From Glandiceps talaboti (lineage: Eukaryota; Hemichordata; Enteropneusta; Spengelidae): a stretch of DNA of 57,500 nt. Positions 14,247-26,820 of this stretch are shown piece by piece (the stretch's first letter is position 1; each line of letters begins with the position of its first letter). The notes beneath the pieces are model-generated. The model saw nothing but the letters and a program-made list of their open reading frames with translations. It was not told where the DNA came from and searched no databases. The stretch covers positions 18,735,306 to 18,792,805 of the forward strand of contig NC_135567.1 of the NCBI RefSeq assembly GCF_964340395.1, written 5' to 3'. Made by a program: the position numbers and the translations under genes.

Positions 14247-14787
14247 GTAAGTTGTCGGTCCAGACTTGAAATTTCTTTACCGCGAACGTGATGCGATCAT
14301 CAATTTTCTGAAGATGCTTTCTTAGGCTCCCATTTTGTTGTCTTCATGGTCTTTTATCGGCCGCTAATGACACCGATAAGAACGCTAATGATACGAGTTT
14401 ATGCTAATTAGGCAATAAAAGAGAACCTTCAGTCGTGCCGTGAGCGTCCTAAATACCACAATAAAAACCAAAGTGAAAAAGTTTGGAATACCAAGCACTT
14501 TAATTAGTAGTCCAAAGATTAGTTCACATAGGAAGCAACATAAATAATCTAAATAAGTTTAGAAAGTTTTAGAAAAAATCTTAAACGGTATGAATACACT
14601 AGTTAACATTTCTGTCAATCACATTACCATTTTTTTGGTTAAGTTGAGTGATCACCGTTCTCTCATCAACAGATGTAATTAGTTTATTTAATTAACAATT
14701 TACAATATAGAAAACAAACAGTTTGAAAACAAAATGATGAGAACTCGTTAAATATTAGGTGTTGGCTGATCGCCAGCGAGAGAAGAA

Positions 14788-15060
<273 letters not shown>

Positions 15061-16242
15061 AGACCGAGACAGAGAGAGAGAGTCCGTCCGTTAATCAGAC
15101 AGATATGTAAACAAACAGACAAACAAGCAATAAATCAACCAACCAGCAAACAAACACAGCGGACAAAAACACGAATACGTAGAGAGATACAGAAACAAGT
15201 CAATAAATGGAAAAGAAGACAGTGAGCAAGACCAGAGATCAATTACTTGTCAAAACGTAAAACTCTGAGTTTTGTGAAGAAAACGGAAACCTATAATGGA
15301 CATAACAGCTTCCAAATCACTATTTAAGAGAAGACGTTCAACTTATCAATTCTGTTTTCGACGTTAGTACAAAAATCGTTCGGAAATAGAGAAAAAATTT
15401 CGGAATTGAATGAAAAAGTGTCGCTTGGGGGTGATTGTCCCCTGAATGATCGATGATTGGTCGGTAAGAGTTAGACGACTATACAGGCAGTAGTGAGATC
15501 AATTACATGCTAATGGGATTACTTGCTTGTGTTTAGATTTGCCTTTCAAACTCTATGAATAATTAATGTGGTGGGGTGTGTGATGGCTGAGGGTGTTTGC
15601 CATTATGATGTTGCGATAACACCGTAATCGTGTTATTAGTGAGTTTGTACTTCGTAACAATTCTAGTGTTAACAATAGACCAAGGGCCCTTTTTACAGCC
15701 AGCTACCGTCATTAACATCGCATCATTACCATTCAGATTCCCAACATTCCCCCTTTTGAGTACGCCTCCACGGACGACTCTATTCTTCAAAAATCTAATC
15801 CAGGAGAACATTCTCCTGAACGTACAAACAAATCGTTCGATACAGAAACATGTTCGATTGAACACAGAAAAAGGGGTTCAGTGAGCGAGATCTAAACCCC
15901 TTTCAACAAGGGCAAAAGGCGAACAACAAGTCATTTGTACCATTGCTTTGACGAAAGCCCGTCTTTTGATATGCAAATTTTGAAGGGCAATAAAACACAA
16001 TACACGATGATGGGGTGGTCATAGTGGCGGCTGTTTGGTGACACGTCCGTATACACATTGCCCTGTCAAAACAGAACAAAACAACACCAATTCAGTTGTG
16101 GCTACTTGACTTAGCGGAATTGTCAGACGACTAATAATCTAGACAGAAGCGAGGTCAATTGCGATTAAATTACTCAAGTTTCTTACACCTGGAAAAAAGT
16201 CAATCAGTCAGAATAAATAAATACGACTGTACTGAAACATTT

Positions 16243-16482
16243 TGGCGCCAAATTCAGTAGACGAAAATTGTTATTTTTTAGTCAATTGTGAAATTTTGTT
16301 TCATTTTGCAATCTGGAGAACGCTTGTCAAGTTCTTATTACACCTGGAAATGTTGATCATCCTGTCATAGAAAAATCGAATAAAATACGATGGCACTACA
16401 GAAAGTAAGCATTTTACCGCCAAAGTCAGCAGACGAAAAGTGGTTTTCCGGGCTACCGCCAAAGTCAGCAGACGAAAAGTTT
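16243..16482. repeat. TTTGGCGCCAAA palindromes and a 38-bp direct duplication
   Basis: TTTTGGCGCCAAATTCAGTAG begins at 16242. A unit with TACCGCCAAAGTCAGCAGAC plus GAAAAG occurs twice in tandem, starting near 16416 and 16454. Both blocks share the words GCCAAA, TCAG and AGACGAAAA, so the stretch looks like three diverged copies of one unit. Confidence 0.6.
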
Positions 16483-16817
16483 TGATTTCTAGTTTTTGAG
16501 CAATTCTTATTTAGAAACCTATAACAAACACCTTACCGTGTAATTATTTTGCCGAAAATCATCGTTTTTCTCTAACATTTTTATGAATTCTGGTTTCAGA
16601 AATTGTGCTGTCAAAGGTACGAACATACAGCCACCAAAAGAACACTGCATAATAAAGTCATTTGTCTAAAAAAAAAAACAATTTTTTTTGGTAAGAATTC
16701 TAGATTTATTCCGCGAAGCCAAGACGACAGGCATACTAATCGTCTTCATAATGATCACACGAATGTGTTTATTTTCTCTGTTTTTTTAATGTATTAATTT
16801 TAGTTTTATTTCAACAG

Positions 16818-16908
16818 AGATCACGGTATTTTGTTACTAAGATAACCCATGAAGATGAACAGTCCTCATCACCACAGAAGATTCAGGAATGCAGAGCCTC
16901 TGAACGAT
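16818..16908 (+). CDS. Candidate internal exon, unknown gene
   Basis: A pyrimidine-rich acceptor (TTTATTTCAACAG) is followed by 30 open codons plus one base and a clean donor (CGAT/GTAAGC). Only one of the three frames is open across it. The peptide starts RSRYFVTKITHEDEQSSSPQ, a hydrophilic, serine-rich composition unlike translated intron. It enters in phase 0 and leaves in phase 1. It could follow an alternative short first exon 14027-14077, which ends in phase 0. No family recognised; a chance open stretch of this length is possible. Confidence 0.3.
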
Positions 16909-17059
16909 GTAAGCTTAACACTTTTTAAGTATGAATAACCGAGTGTTTGTTGTTTCCCTACTCTATACATTAAAAACATCGTTTTTGTGTCTCCACCTTC
17001 ATCTACGTTCCTCACAAACCGAAATTGAGCGTATTAATACAGACTATTCATTGTTTTCT

Positions 17060-17084
17060 TCAACAATGTATTTTCAGGTAAGAA
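17060..17084 (+). promoter_or_regulatory. Possible recursive (ratcheting) splice site
   Basis: A pyrimidine- and AT-rich tract ends in TTTTCAG immediately followed by GTAAGAA, giving CAG/GTAAG, the joined 3'/5' splice-site word of zero-length recursive splice sites. It lies 170 bp downstream of the candidate exon ending at 16908, on the same strand. The motif also arises by chance. Confidence 0.3.
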
Positions 17085-17939
17085 ACGGTCAATTTTATTT
17101 ATCAGAGTGAAATGTGTTATACATACTGTTGTAAAATAGTTCTCTGGAAAAGTATCTCCAGACGTACTTTGCGCGCTCTCTTTTTGTTGTTACGTCACAC
17201 AAGTACTCTCTGGCTAATTTGAGAGAGAATGAGTAATTTGTTATTTAAAATGAATCGCGTTTATTTCTTGCACATGCGCTGTTGTTTCTGCCCCAAAAGC
17301 CCAGTTCGGATTAGGAGTAAGGTTTAGACGTGAAAAACAGCCGACTTGCAGAACAGTTTTGTTCACAACGAAAGAATATCAATTCTTTATGGCTACACTG
17401 ATAACACTAATGTATTAACCTGGGATTGAAACCTTGGCCCTTAAGAGGTTATTTCAACCAGTGGTCACATGAAGATTCGAAAATGAAAAAAAAGGTCGTC
17501 AGTACTAATTTTATGGTATGGAATTCCCGCCACTTTTATGAGATATTCGCTATGCTGTAATCAGCAAAATTTGGACTCGTTACATACAGCAGGCGGTATA
17601 CAAATCTGTCGGCGCTAATGTTGTTGTGAGCTACTAGGGTGGGTCACTGTACTCAAAGAAAGTTCAATTGTTCGAAACCCTGAGAATCAAAAGGGTGAGA
17701 ATTTGTGATCGTTATTTTCTTCAGTTGTACAGACAAAAAATAAGTTATAGCGATATAAAATACGGATTCACTGAGGTATAACGACAAAAGAAACAGGTCA
17801 CGAATAACTTTTGCATGGTGAGGACATTCACCCATTACAGTCAGACCTTTCAAATCGTCATGAAAAATATATTTCACGGGTAAATAATGTAAAATTTACC
17901 CCCAATTTTGACAGAATTTCATTTATTAGGGTTATCCAG

Positions 17940-18675
17940 AATGTTATGGTCTAAAATAAAACTTAATATATCGAATATTTTTGAAAAGTTTTTGGCGGGA
18001 AAGTGTTTCGTGTTCTATAGTTGAGAACCAACATACATATCAGTCAGAATAAGGAAGGATTATTCGTGTGATTCGGGTCTAAAATTAATTTCTGGTTATG
18101 TGGAAATGAGACAATCCAAAATTTACAGGAAAAGTGTCGTCAAATTCTCTTGGCGGGAAAATATTTCCTACACATTTTAGCTAACAATAGGAAATATAGG
18201 ATTACATTCGTGTGTAATTTTAGGCTGATATAAAAGTTAGATACTAGAATTACAGAAATTATAGTTCTTGTGATTTTTGAGGGTACTCACTAACAAATAT
18301 GTTGCGACAAATTGATCAAATATGAAAACAATGTGAGGAGTTTTCACAATAATTCTAGTCCAGGAAGATAAAGTTTCAGTATGTCAAAAAATTAATGATG
18401 TATTTGTGTTCTACAATTTTGAGGGAAACTGTTTACTTTAGAAGTCTTGAGATAACGATAGATTGACAACATGTACTTCGCTGTGCACGTGAAATGTATT
18501 GTTATTAGAAATTTCTAAAATATAAAAAAATGAAAATGCATTCGTCAGAACGTTGCAAAAAGAGCAAAACCAATGGCAACATGGAGAAGCAGCAAAACTG
18601 ACATTCTACAGTTTTTGACGAAAAGAGCATTGTAAAATAACAGAATTAAAAAAAAGTTTTGGCGGGAAGGCGAAT
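17940..18675. repeat. Degenerate repeat units ending in TTGGCGGGAAA
   Basis: Units of roughly 80-150 bp begin with GTCTAAAAT, carry CAAAA-TTACAG-like text and end in TTTTTGGCGGGAAA (17.99, 18.15, 18.66 kb). The same architecture is seen at 21.70-21.91 kb. They look like an old dispersed or tandem repeat family. Confidence 0.5.
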
Positions 18676-19066
18676 GGATCAGAAGCTGACGACAATTTGA
18701 TTCCCATTATCAACAATCGTGAAGGTGGTCATGGTCGTCCTGACAAAGTCATACTATGGCACAGCTATGTGAAACCTACATTCTTGTTACGTAATCCCGC
18801 GAGATCTCGACTACAATCATCAAAACATCGTGTTGGCAATGTGAAGTATAGAAATAGCAGCGCGTCGGTGGCAAAAAATGTGTCACATAGACACGGCAAA
18901 TGTCAATGTAGCATTGTCATGTTTGTCATTGGGTCAAGAGTATCTTTGAAATTAAAAATGCACATGCGCTTGATACAATGTTTCTATCCTGAAAACACAA
19001 TTTTTCCACCACTGAGTAATAACAAATATTATAGCAATTATGTCATCACAATTTAACAGAAATACC

Positions 19067-19305
<239 letters not shown>

Positions 19306-20240
19306 GAGTTTACATGTAGTTACAGTTACAGTAAATGTTGAAGGTGACACTTAAGAAAAGAAGCTGACAGTCATACCAGCAGATGATCATCAAATGAGGG
19401 CAAAGAGATATTTCCACTGTCATAGGGGGTTCGTCGGTTTTACAAACACTTTTTATTACCATCATTAAGAGATTCTGTCACATACCTCTTTCCCGTCTTT
19501 ATTGATTTCCCCCGAATTCTTTCTTTAACCAAAAAACAAGACAAAATTTACAGTCTATTTAGCCCAATGATTTTACCGAGTGGGCGGTTCTCTTTATGGT
19601 TCCTTTTTTTAGACATTCGCATCTCGTCTCTATCAATTGTCACAACTTCAGGCTATGGTTGACATCAGCTTCTCCAGGTCAAACGCTGTTGATGAATTTA
19701 CCTGCTTTTACGTTGCCATGACGATTATGATTACAAAACCGGGGGAAAAGATAGATGTTTTGGTGATAATAATAATTAAGTTGTCATTTTTTTTGAAAAC
19801 AATAATCACAGTTTTTAGAAGATGTCGGCTTTTTTGTCAAAAGACACAGGTTAAGTAAGCAGATAGGTTAGTCATTATTACTATTGCCTATTTTTACGAC
19901 TTTATCCACTATATCAGAGCGCTATGCCGGGGGCTAAACGTCAAAGATTTCACAGACAGCTGGAGAGAGTGGCATTGTGTCAAGGACTATTTGTAACGAC
20001 AACTATCTGACATACTTCAGGTCTTCTATACACCCTGTCTTGTATAGTTGTGGTATTTGACCAGGTTGACTCGATAACACTTCATCATGGTACTAAAAAC
20101 CAATAACGTGAACATACAAACAACAATATATTTAGAGGAATGACAAACATAAACACTCCTATGTACTCATACATTAGTGAATAGTGAACACACCATTACT
20201 TTACTCACACACACACACATGGGTGAACGAGCGAGTGGGT

Positions 20241-20490
20241 ACATACATACATACATACATACATACATACATACATACATACATACATACATACATACAT
20301 ACATACATACATACATACACATACATACACACACACACACACATACATACACACATACATACATACATACATACATACATACATACATACATACATACAT
20401 ACATACATACATACATACATACATACATACATACATACATACATACATACATACATACAGACAGACTGGCAGACAGACAGACAGACTTTG
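20241..20490. repeat. (ACAT)n microsatellite ending in (ACAG)n
   Basis: About 220 bp of (ACAT)n with an (AC)n interruption near 20325-20342, passing into (ACAG)n after 20457. Same order as at 2.1-2.4 kb. Confidence 0.96.
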
Positions 20491-20787
20491 TATTATTATA
20501 TTTTGACGTAGCGGAATCACGAGGAGGTATCCATACTGTATCGTCTGACGACAGGTGAAGTGAATACAGTTTGCCATTTTACAACGTTGTAAGAGTCATC
20601 GTGACGTCAGCATTAATATTGCGTCGTGACAGGAATGACATACAGATGGCGCCCTTCCAATATAACGATGTAAGGCCGTGTTACTAAATTGACAACTTGA
20701 CTTCATCTGGAAAAAGTACAACGGATAGAAGTGAGCGAGTGAGACATACCCATTGGCACAGGCTCACACAGAGGAAAGCATTAGAAA

Positions 20788-20852
<65 letters not shown>

Positions 20853-21126
20853 AGGGGGGATGGGAGGGAGGGAGAGAGAGAGGGGAGGGGGGGGAGAAGG
20901 GGGATAGACAGACAAAGAACGACAAACAATGAGACAGACAGACTGACACAAGCAGATTGACAAAGAGAAACAGGCATACAGACAGACAGGCAGACAGACA
21001 ACGACAGCGAGAGATAAACCGAGACAGCGAGAGCTAGACAAAGAGATAGCGACAGAGGTAGAGAGAAACAGAGGATACAAATACAGACAAACAGACAGAC
21101 GGACAGATAGGCAGGCAGGCAGGCAG
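20788..21126. repeat. (GA)n, G-rich and (GACA)n compound microsatellite
   Basis: A GA tract (about 20790-20846) is followed by GGGAGG-rich purine DNA to about 20905, then GACA-rich arrays and a short (GGCA)n block near 21109-21126. Confidence 0.93.
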
Positions 21127-21699
21127 AGTTAGACAGCCAGAAAGGGAAAGAGTTAAATTAGCACATAACATAAACATAAATAACTTTGAAATAGAATCAA
21201 AGCCCACATCTGTTTATGATCTAATTATAAATAAAATTATCTGATTCAGAAATTGATAAATTTGGCAAGAAACATGAAAATAGACTGAGGACGCGTGGTT
21301 TAAAAAAAAATCAGACAGGAAGTGAAATTTCTCTATATGATGATGACAATATAAAGAGCCTTGACGAACGCCTACGAGTTTCAACTTGAGTTCAAGTATG
21401 TCTCAAGAATGACTCCTTGACTTTGATTTACTTTCTGAAAATATGATCATTTTGAAACGATCATTTTAGCACCATGCTTTAACGGAGAACGCCTTTTGAA
21501 TGAATGCTTTTGTTCTGATCTTACATTTAGTCAAGTGCAAAAATTATAGAAAATAAGAAAAAAAATCAAATAAATTTGATTGGAAGTATAGGGGATCAGA
21601 TTTCCTTGTCAATATAATCACCATGGCAACGATATTTTCATATCAATTTCCAACAAAAGAACAACTTATTTATTCCATCGTGGTCTAAATCTCATCTTA

Positions 21700-21910
21700 G
21701 ATGTAACAAAAAATTACAGAAAATTATAACATCTTTCAAAAAAAAGTATTGGCGGGAAACATAAGGCCAATTCATTTTTACAATGAAATTTGATATTATT
21801 TCCCAAAATACTGATTTCTTTTTTATTATGGTCTAAAATTTAGCCGACATGTGTCAAAAATGACAAAAAAATAAGAAAATCTGTTCAAAAAAGTATTGGC
21901 GGGAAAGTGA
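21700..21910. repeat. Two more TTGGCGGGAAA repeat units
   Basis: Two adjacent units, each with a GTCTAAAT or GTCTAAAAT start, an internal AAAAATTACAG or AAAAATGACA, and a TTCAAAAAA-GTATTGGCGGGAAA end (21748-21760 and 21895-21908). Spacing between ends is about 147 bp. Confidence 0.55.
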
Positions 21911-22476
21911 TTAAAATCATGGATGTCGGCAGAAATTGTTCTGATTTGACTTTAATAGGAACGATCTACTAGATAACTATAGCATATAATTGCCACTATC
22001 ACTTGCACATTTGACTGCGTCCACTCGATATTAACCACTTCATTCTCGATCATAATTATAACATCTCCATAATTGAAAACGACAAGTCATTTATTGAAAA
22101 ATTTCAGTTTTATTACCCTTCATTCTGTGTGTAGGAAATCTGAAAAGCACTCCGGCAAAATTTTGATGTTTAGGAGTTTATCAATTAACGTTGGGTGTTT
22201 TTTGATCATGACCGGCGCCGTGTAGTCTGCATCTTGCAGCATGTTTTGGCAAGTCAGAGGTATGCATTAATAACATAACGGTTGTCAATATAGGTTCTCA
22301 TTAGACGTTACCCCCGGTGCTTCTTCAAAGTTCCGTTCCAAAAGCAAATCTTCCATCTTTTAATTTTTGACGACATTTTCATCTCCTCAAATATCACCTT
22401 TACATGTTCAAAATTTATACAATATAAGCTGGTTAACCTGGAATAGAACGTCGTCCGACTCTCCTTTTTTTAATAT

Positions 22477-23250
22477 CGCTACATTTAAGTTGTTTCCGTG
22501 CCTTGGTGAGACAAAATTCTTGCTAACATTGCTACATTTAAGTTGTTTCTTTGCCTTGGTGAGACAAAATTCTTGCTTACATTGCTACATTTAAGTTGTT
22601 TCCGTGCCTTGGTGAGACAAAATTCTTGCTTACATTGCTACATTTAAGTTGTTTCTTTGCCTTGGTGAGACAAAATTCTTGCTTACATTGCTACATTTAA
22701 GTTGTTTCTTTGCCTTGGTGAGACAAAATTCTTGCTTACATTGCTACATTTAAGTTGTTTCCGTGCCTTGGTGAGACAAAATTCTTGTAAACATTGCTAC
22801 ATTTAAGTTGTTTCTTTGCCTTGGTGAGACAAAATTCTTGCTAACATTGCTACATTTAAGTTGTTTCTTTGCCTTGGTGAGACAAAATTCTTGCTTACAT
22901 TGCTACATTTAAGTTGTTTCTTTGCCTTGGTGAGACAAAATTCTTGCTTACATTGCTACATTTAAGTTGTTTCTTTGCCTTGGTGAGACAAAATTCTTGC
23001 TAACATTGCTACATTTAAGTTGTTTCTTTGCCTTGGTGAGACAAAATTCTTGCTAACATTGCTACATTTAAGTTGTTTCTTTGCCTTGGTGAGACAAAAT
23101 TCTTGTAAACATTGCTACATTTAAGTTATTTACTTGCCTTGGTGAGTCAAAATTCTTGCTAACATTGCTACATTTAATTAAGTTGTTTCCTTGTTTTGGT
23201 GAGACAAAATTCTTGCTTACATTGCTACATTTAAGTTTTGTGTGGTGACA
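22477..23250 (+). repeat. 53-bp tandem satellite, about 14 copies
   Basis: The unit contains ATTGCTACATTTAAGTTGTT, then TC(T/C)(T/G)TGCCTTGGTGAGACA and AAATTCTTGCT. The period is exactly 53 bp over most of the array, as measured between successive CCTTGGTGAG words at 22501 and 22554. Copies differ at a few positions (CCGTG versus CTTTG; GCTTAC versus GCTAAC versus GTAAAC). From about 23190 the copies decay, with an inserted ATTA and a truncated copy. No sustained reading frame. Confidence 0.95.
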
Positions 23251-23615
23251 AAAATCTTACTAACATTTGTATCGTCTAGAGTGACAAAAATCTTACTGTC
23301 TTTTCTTCTATAATCTCACTAATATTTTTATATTTTGTCGTCTATTTTGATACAATTCTTACTAACATTGCTACATTTTATCATTTGGTTAGAAAATTGT
23401 GCATCATTGTTACATTTTATCGGCTGGTTGCTACATTTCATAATGTGGTTTGAAAATTATGCATCATTGCTACATTTTATTGGCTGGTTGATACATTTTA
23501 TCGGCTCTGGTTAGAACATCATGCGGCTACATTTTATAGGCTGGTTGCTACATTTTATCGGCTGGTGACTACATTTTATCATCTGATTAGAAAATTATGC
23601 AAATCTATTACATTT
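23250..23615. repeat. Decayed continuation: GCTACATTTTAT-CGGCTGGTT repeat
   Basis: After the satellite, the phrase GCTACATTTTATCGGCTGGTT recurs irregularly about six times. The shared TGCTACATTT word suggests it derives from the 53-bp unit or shares its ancestor. Confidence 0.55.
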
Positions 23616-23623
23616 TCATCCTT

Positions 23624-23641
23624 TTAAGGTTATAGACCACG
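23624..23641. repeat. 18-bp inverted repeat, left end
   Basis: TTAAGGTTATAGACCACG is perfectly inverted at 26646-26663, 3.0 kb away. Possible terminal inverted repeat of a degenerate DNA element. Confidence 0.4.
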
Positions 23642-23856
23642 TTCAATGTCCCTTGCTGATATTGGTTTGCAGTTAAGAAAGTAATGATTATACACATCCA
23701 TAACTATACATTTTCTGAAAGCTCTTGATCCACTCTTTACAATGAAATTAGTAAAATTTGGTTTTATGTACTTCAGATCACGTGACCTCTACATACGTGA
23801 TAATTTGCATGTTTGGTTCAACAAAAATTAGCTCCTTCAAATTTCGACCAACAATA

Positions 23857-24092
23857 GAAAACGACACACAGTGCTTATCACCACGTCAGTGGCTACAAAA
23901 CCGTGTCTCAGATTTTTCCTATCTGTTTTTGTAACGAAGATATATAAATAATAATAAATAGTGTCCAAATAAACCATGTATGTCTCATCTAAATCCGTCT
24001 TACTTTCGAACAAAAGACGCAATCAAAAATCTGAGACACGGTTTTGGAGCCACTGACGTGGTGAATAAGATCCTACTGTGTTTGTTATTGTC
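23857..24092. mobile_element. Foldback (MITE-like) element, about 235 bp
   Basis: Arms of about 55 bp are inverted around a loop of about 110 bp. The left arm contains CACCACGTCAGTGGCTACAA and CCGTGTCTCAGATTTTT; the right arm is its reverse complement with a few mismatches (AAAAATCTGAGACACGG and CCACTGACGTGGTG). It carries no open frame of note (a 61-codon minus-strand frame spans the loop) and target-site duplications were not identified. Confidence 0.7.
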
Positions 24093-25972
24093 GGGTACTC
24101 TTTGAGGTTGCTAATTTCCACAAAGTAACGCAATTCTTTACAAAATGTAAACTTGAGAAAATGACAAAAACATGTGTTTGAGTTGAAACAAACAAAAAAC
24201 GTTTAACACATTCCTTACAGAAAAGTTGTAAGTGTCACATCCTTTATCACCTTCGAAAATTTGTTTTTTTTCCATGTTATGACCATTCTATTGGCCAAAA
24301 AATATGAAATCTGTCAGTTCAAATGTAGCCAACGCCCACTATTCGACATGCGATTTTGGCTATTCGGGTTAAAAATTAACTTCCTCATTTGCATATGTTT
24401 GCGAACAAATTGAGGGCGGAGCCTACTTCCTTTTATGGAAAGCAGAGTGTCAAGCTACGTTTTAGCGGTCTCAGGTTTTATGTAAAATAAACGTAGTGGT
24501 TTCCGGTGAGAGAGTAAATGTTCCCTGGGTTCCCGTTCAACATGAAACGACAGAAAATATACCAAATGCTTTGAAAGTGGTGTTTTAACTAATAAAGAAT
24601 CTAGTTAGCTTCATAAAACATCTTTAGTATGATGGTATTTTCTTGGAGTAACAATGTATAGTCCGGTCGCGATTGTAGATGTACTATGTTTTGCTTTGAA
24701 GCATCTTACTCAGAGTCGATTGTTTTTATTTTGATACATAACATGTATCTGTGTCGAAATCAACGTCAAAAGACGCACCACTATTGTTGTAATTTGATAT
24801 GTTGCCATTGTTGAATTTGTTGTGTCTACCAGCGCCGGTTCATCTGGATACAGCATACACAGTACATTCAACCATGGGTGGAGGGTCTATGATTCAACAC
24901 ATCGCTTCAACGTCAATGCAAAACGAAAACTGTTAGACATGTCTAGCAATATAGCTCTCTCATGTCTCTAGCTCTTCGGCATGTTAATTTTTTTTTTACA
25001 AAAGCAAAAATAGTCGGAGATGACACGGCACCACGCGAGGGCTTCAGTGAGCACGGGCCGTGTTTAGAAAGAAGACGAAACCACCTCGTGTCAATTTGTG
25101 GTTGGTAATGAACTCAATCAAAAGAAAATGAAATAAGCGAGTACATAGTTTTCAAGAGGGATAGTTATACGACGACTTCGCATTTGGAAGGTCGAAGACT
25201 GTACATAGCGTGATGACACGTACTACGTGCTACGAAGGGAAGGGGGGGGGGGGCGGACTTAGCGTTCGATACTGACGTACCGCGTATACCGATGGAAAAT
25301 CTGTACATTGAATATCGTAGATTTTTGAGGACATGTACCCAAAAATTCAATAACTGGGAATGATAATGTACCACGTTGTTCGTTTCTGTGACATTTTATT
25401 TAGTGTCACCTAAGTGAAGTAGTGTCGATGAACAACACGGGACGGTATATGTTTACATGGAAACGATCTGTTGACATGTACTAGATAACTAGTCTTGCTG
25501 CTAGACGTTCGGGCTTTCTTTCGTATAAGTTACTATAACATATAAGCGAACGAAGTTTGCAGTGAGGGCTTGCCCGAACATCCTCGATAGCGATGTTAGG
25601 TCGTGTGTCGTAATTGTAACGGAAGAACATCCGAGGTCTAACAGATAGATTACTAGATAGCGGGAGAGATACGAGTGGTGAGTTATTTTTTTATTACAAA
25701 ATAGCTATGCATGTGGTTCACGAAAAGATAACTTCTAAATCGTGGGTTTTGACTTCACTCGCTGAAACATAATCACCACTACTGTACCACAAGGGCGAGT
25801 ATGTTTTGTAAACCTAGGCTATGAATCATTATTTCGCCAAGATAGCGAAAATGGATTCCCCAGAGGATCGATGCGTTGCTGATAAATCAGCTGATAAATA
25901 CTTTTTTCCCTTTTTGTTTAAAATTGTGATGATGTGGTACTATTTCCACCTTTCCACCATTCTTTGTTGTAG

Positions 25973-26086
25973 GATGCCTTTGGGTTTTGGAAGACTTCGC
26001 AAAGACCATCTGTGCTAAACTGTAACAAAGCTGACTTTCACTTGCATTTTGACACCTATTGTAATACATTCCTTTATGCACAGTAA
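25973..26086 (+). CDS. Candidate terminal exon, unknown gene
   Basis: A pyrimidine-rich acceptor (TTCTTTGTTGTAG) is followed by 37 open codons and a TAA stop. The peptide starts DAFGFWKTSQRPSVLN and ends CNTFLYAQ; it is not low-complexity. A short open frame starting ATGGATTCCCCAGAGGATCG about 120 bp upstream could be a preceding exon, but no clear donor joins them. No family recognised. It lies inside the 18-bp inverted repeat pair at 23.6/26.65 kb, so an element-encoded remnant is also possible. Confidence 0.2.
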   Translation, partial: DAFGFWKTSQRPSVLNCNKADFHLHFDTYCNTFLYAQ

Positions 26087-26645
26087 AATTTCATTAAAAT
26101 TGAGAAATGTTTTCACCATTTAAATAGTTTTGAGTAGACAATCGGTTATAAGCAATATCTTGAAAAGATTGAGTAAGAGAGAGAGAAAGAGAGAGAGCTA
26201 CAGCAATTCTAATTCATTCTCTTTATTCATTTTTTTAGCTAGCTCATTACATTATTGGGCAACTCTTTTTTGACACTGGAAGGATGTCCTCTTGTTATTC
26301 ATACTTGTGGTACACTGTACCCCAGACCCCATGACCATAGCAATTCTTTTACTGGTCTGAGACCGTACTGTATCAGCAAGTTTATGTAAATGAGTAGCCA
26401 AGTACTTGACACATTTCGTCAAATGTATGCTAATGAGCTGCCTAGTACTTGACACTTTCCGTTATATTATAATAAAGTGTGCAAATGGTTGTAAAGCCAT
26501 GTGCATTTGTTTTGGTTTTTTATTCCTTCCCATATCTCAAGATTGAGAAGTGCTACATTTATTTGGGTTGCATACAATGATAGCTCAAATGGTTGGTAGT
26601 CATTTCCCCCCAAAAAGATAATTTTGTAATTTTTTCTAGCTTTAT

Positions 26646-26663
26646 CGTGGTCTATAACCTTAA
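26646..26663. repeat. 18-bp inverted repeat, right end
   Basis: CGTGGTCTATAACCTTAA is the perfect reverse complement of 23624-23641. Confidence 0.4.
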
Positions 26664-26734
26664 GGGGGTATTTCTCTAAAGTTACTGAAGCCAAGAAAAT
26701 CGAGCAAATTTGGCGAGATTCTCACCGAAGGTTG

Positions 26735-26820
26735 AGCCAATTTATAAGGCCCTTGGGCAAGACTTGAACGGCATCGGTGAAAAATTTACACCTGGCTCTG
26801 GTAGGAATGGATCTGATAAT
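26735..26820 (+). mobile_element. CORE-SINE fragment
   Basis: GGCCCTTGGGCAAGACTTGAA and, 55 bp later, CTGGTAGGAATGGAT match the central block of the SINE at 50.4 kb with gaps. Old, partial copy; limits approximate. Confidence 0.45.

Noticed and set aside
18697-19056. 119-codon plus-strand frame
   Set aside because: No ATG at its start, no domain, repeat-rich setting and no splice or promoter support; likely chance.
22477-23250. CRISPR-like look of the 53-bp array (and the 70-bp array at 35.7-37.7 kb)
   Set aside because: Units are directly head-to-tail with no unique spacers, in an intron-containing animal genome; they are satellites.
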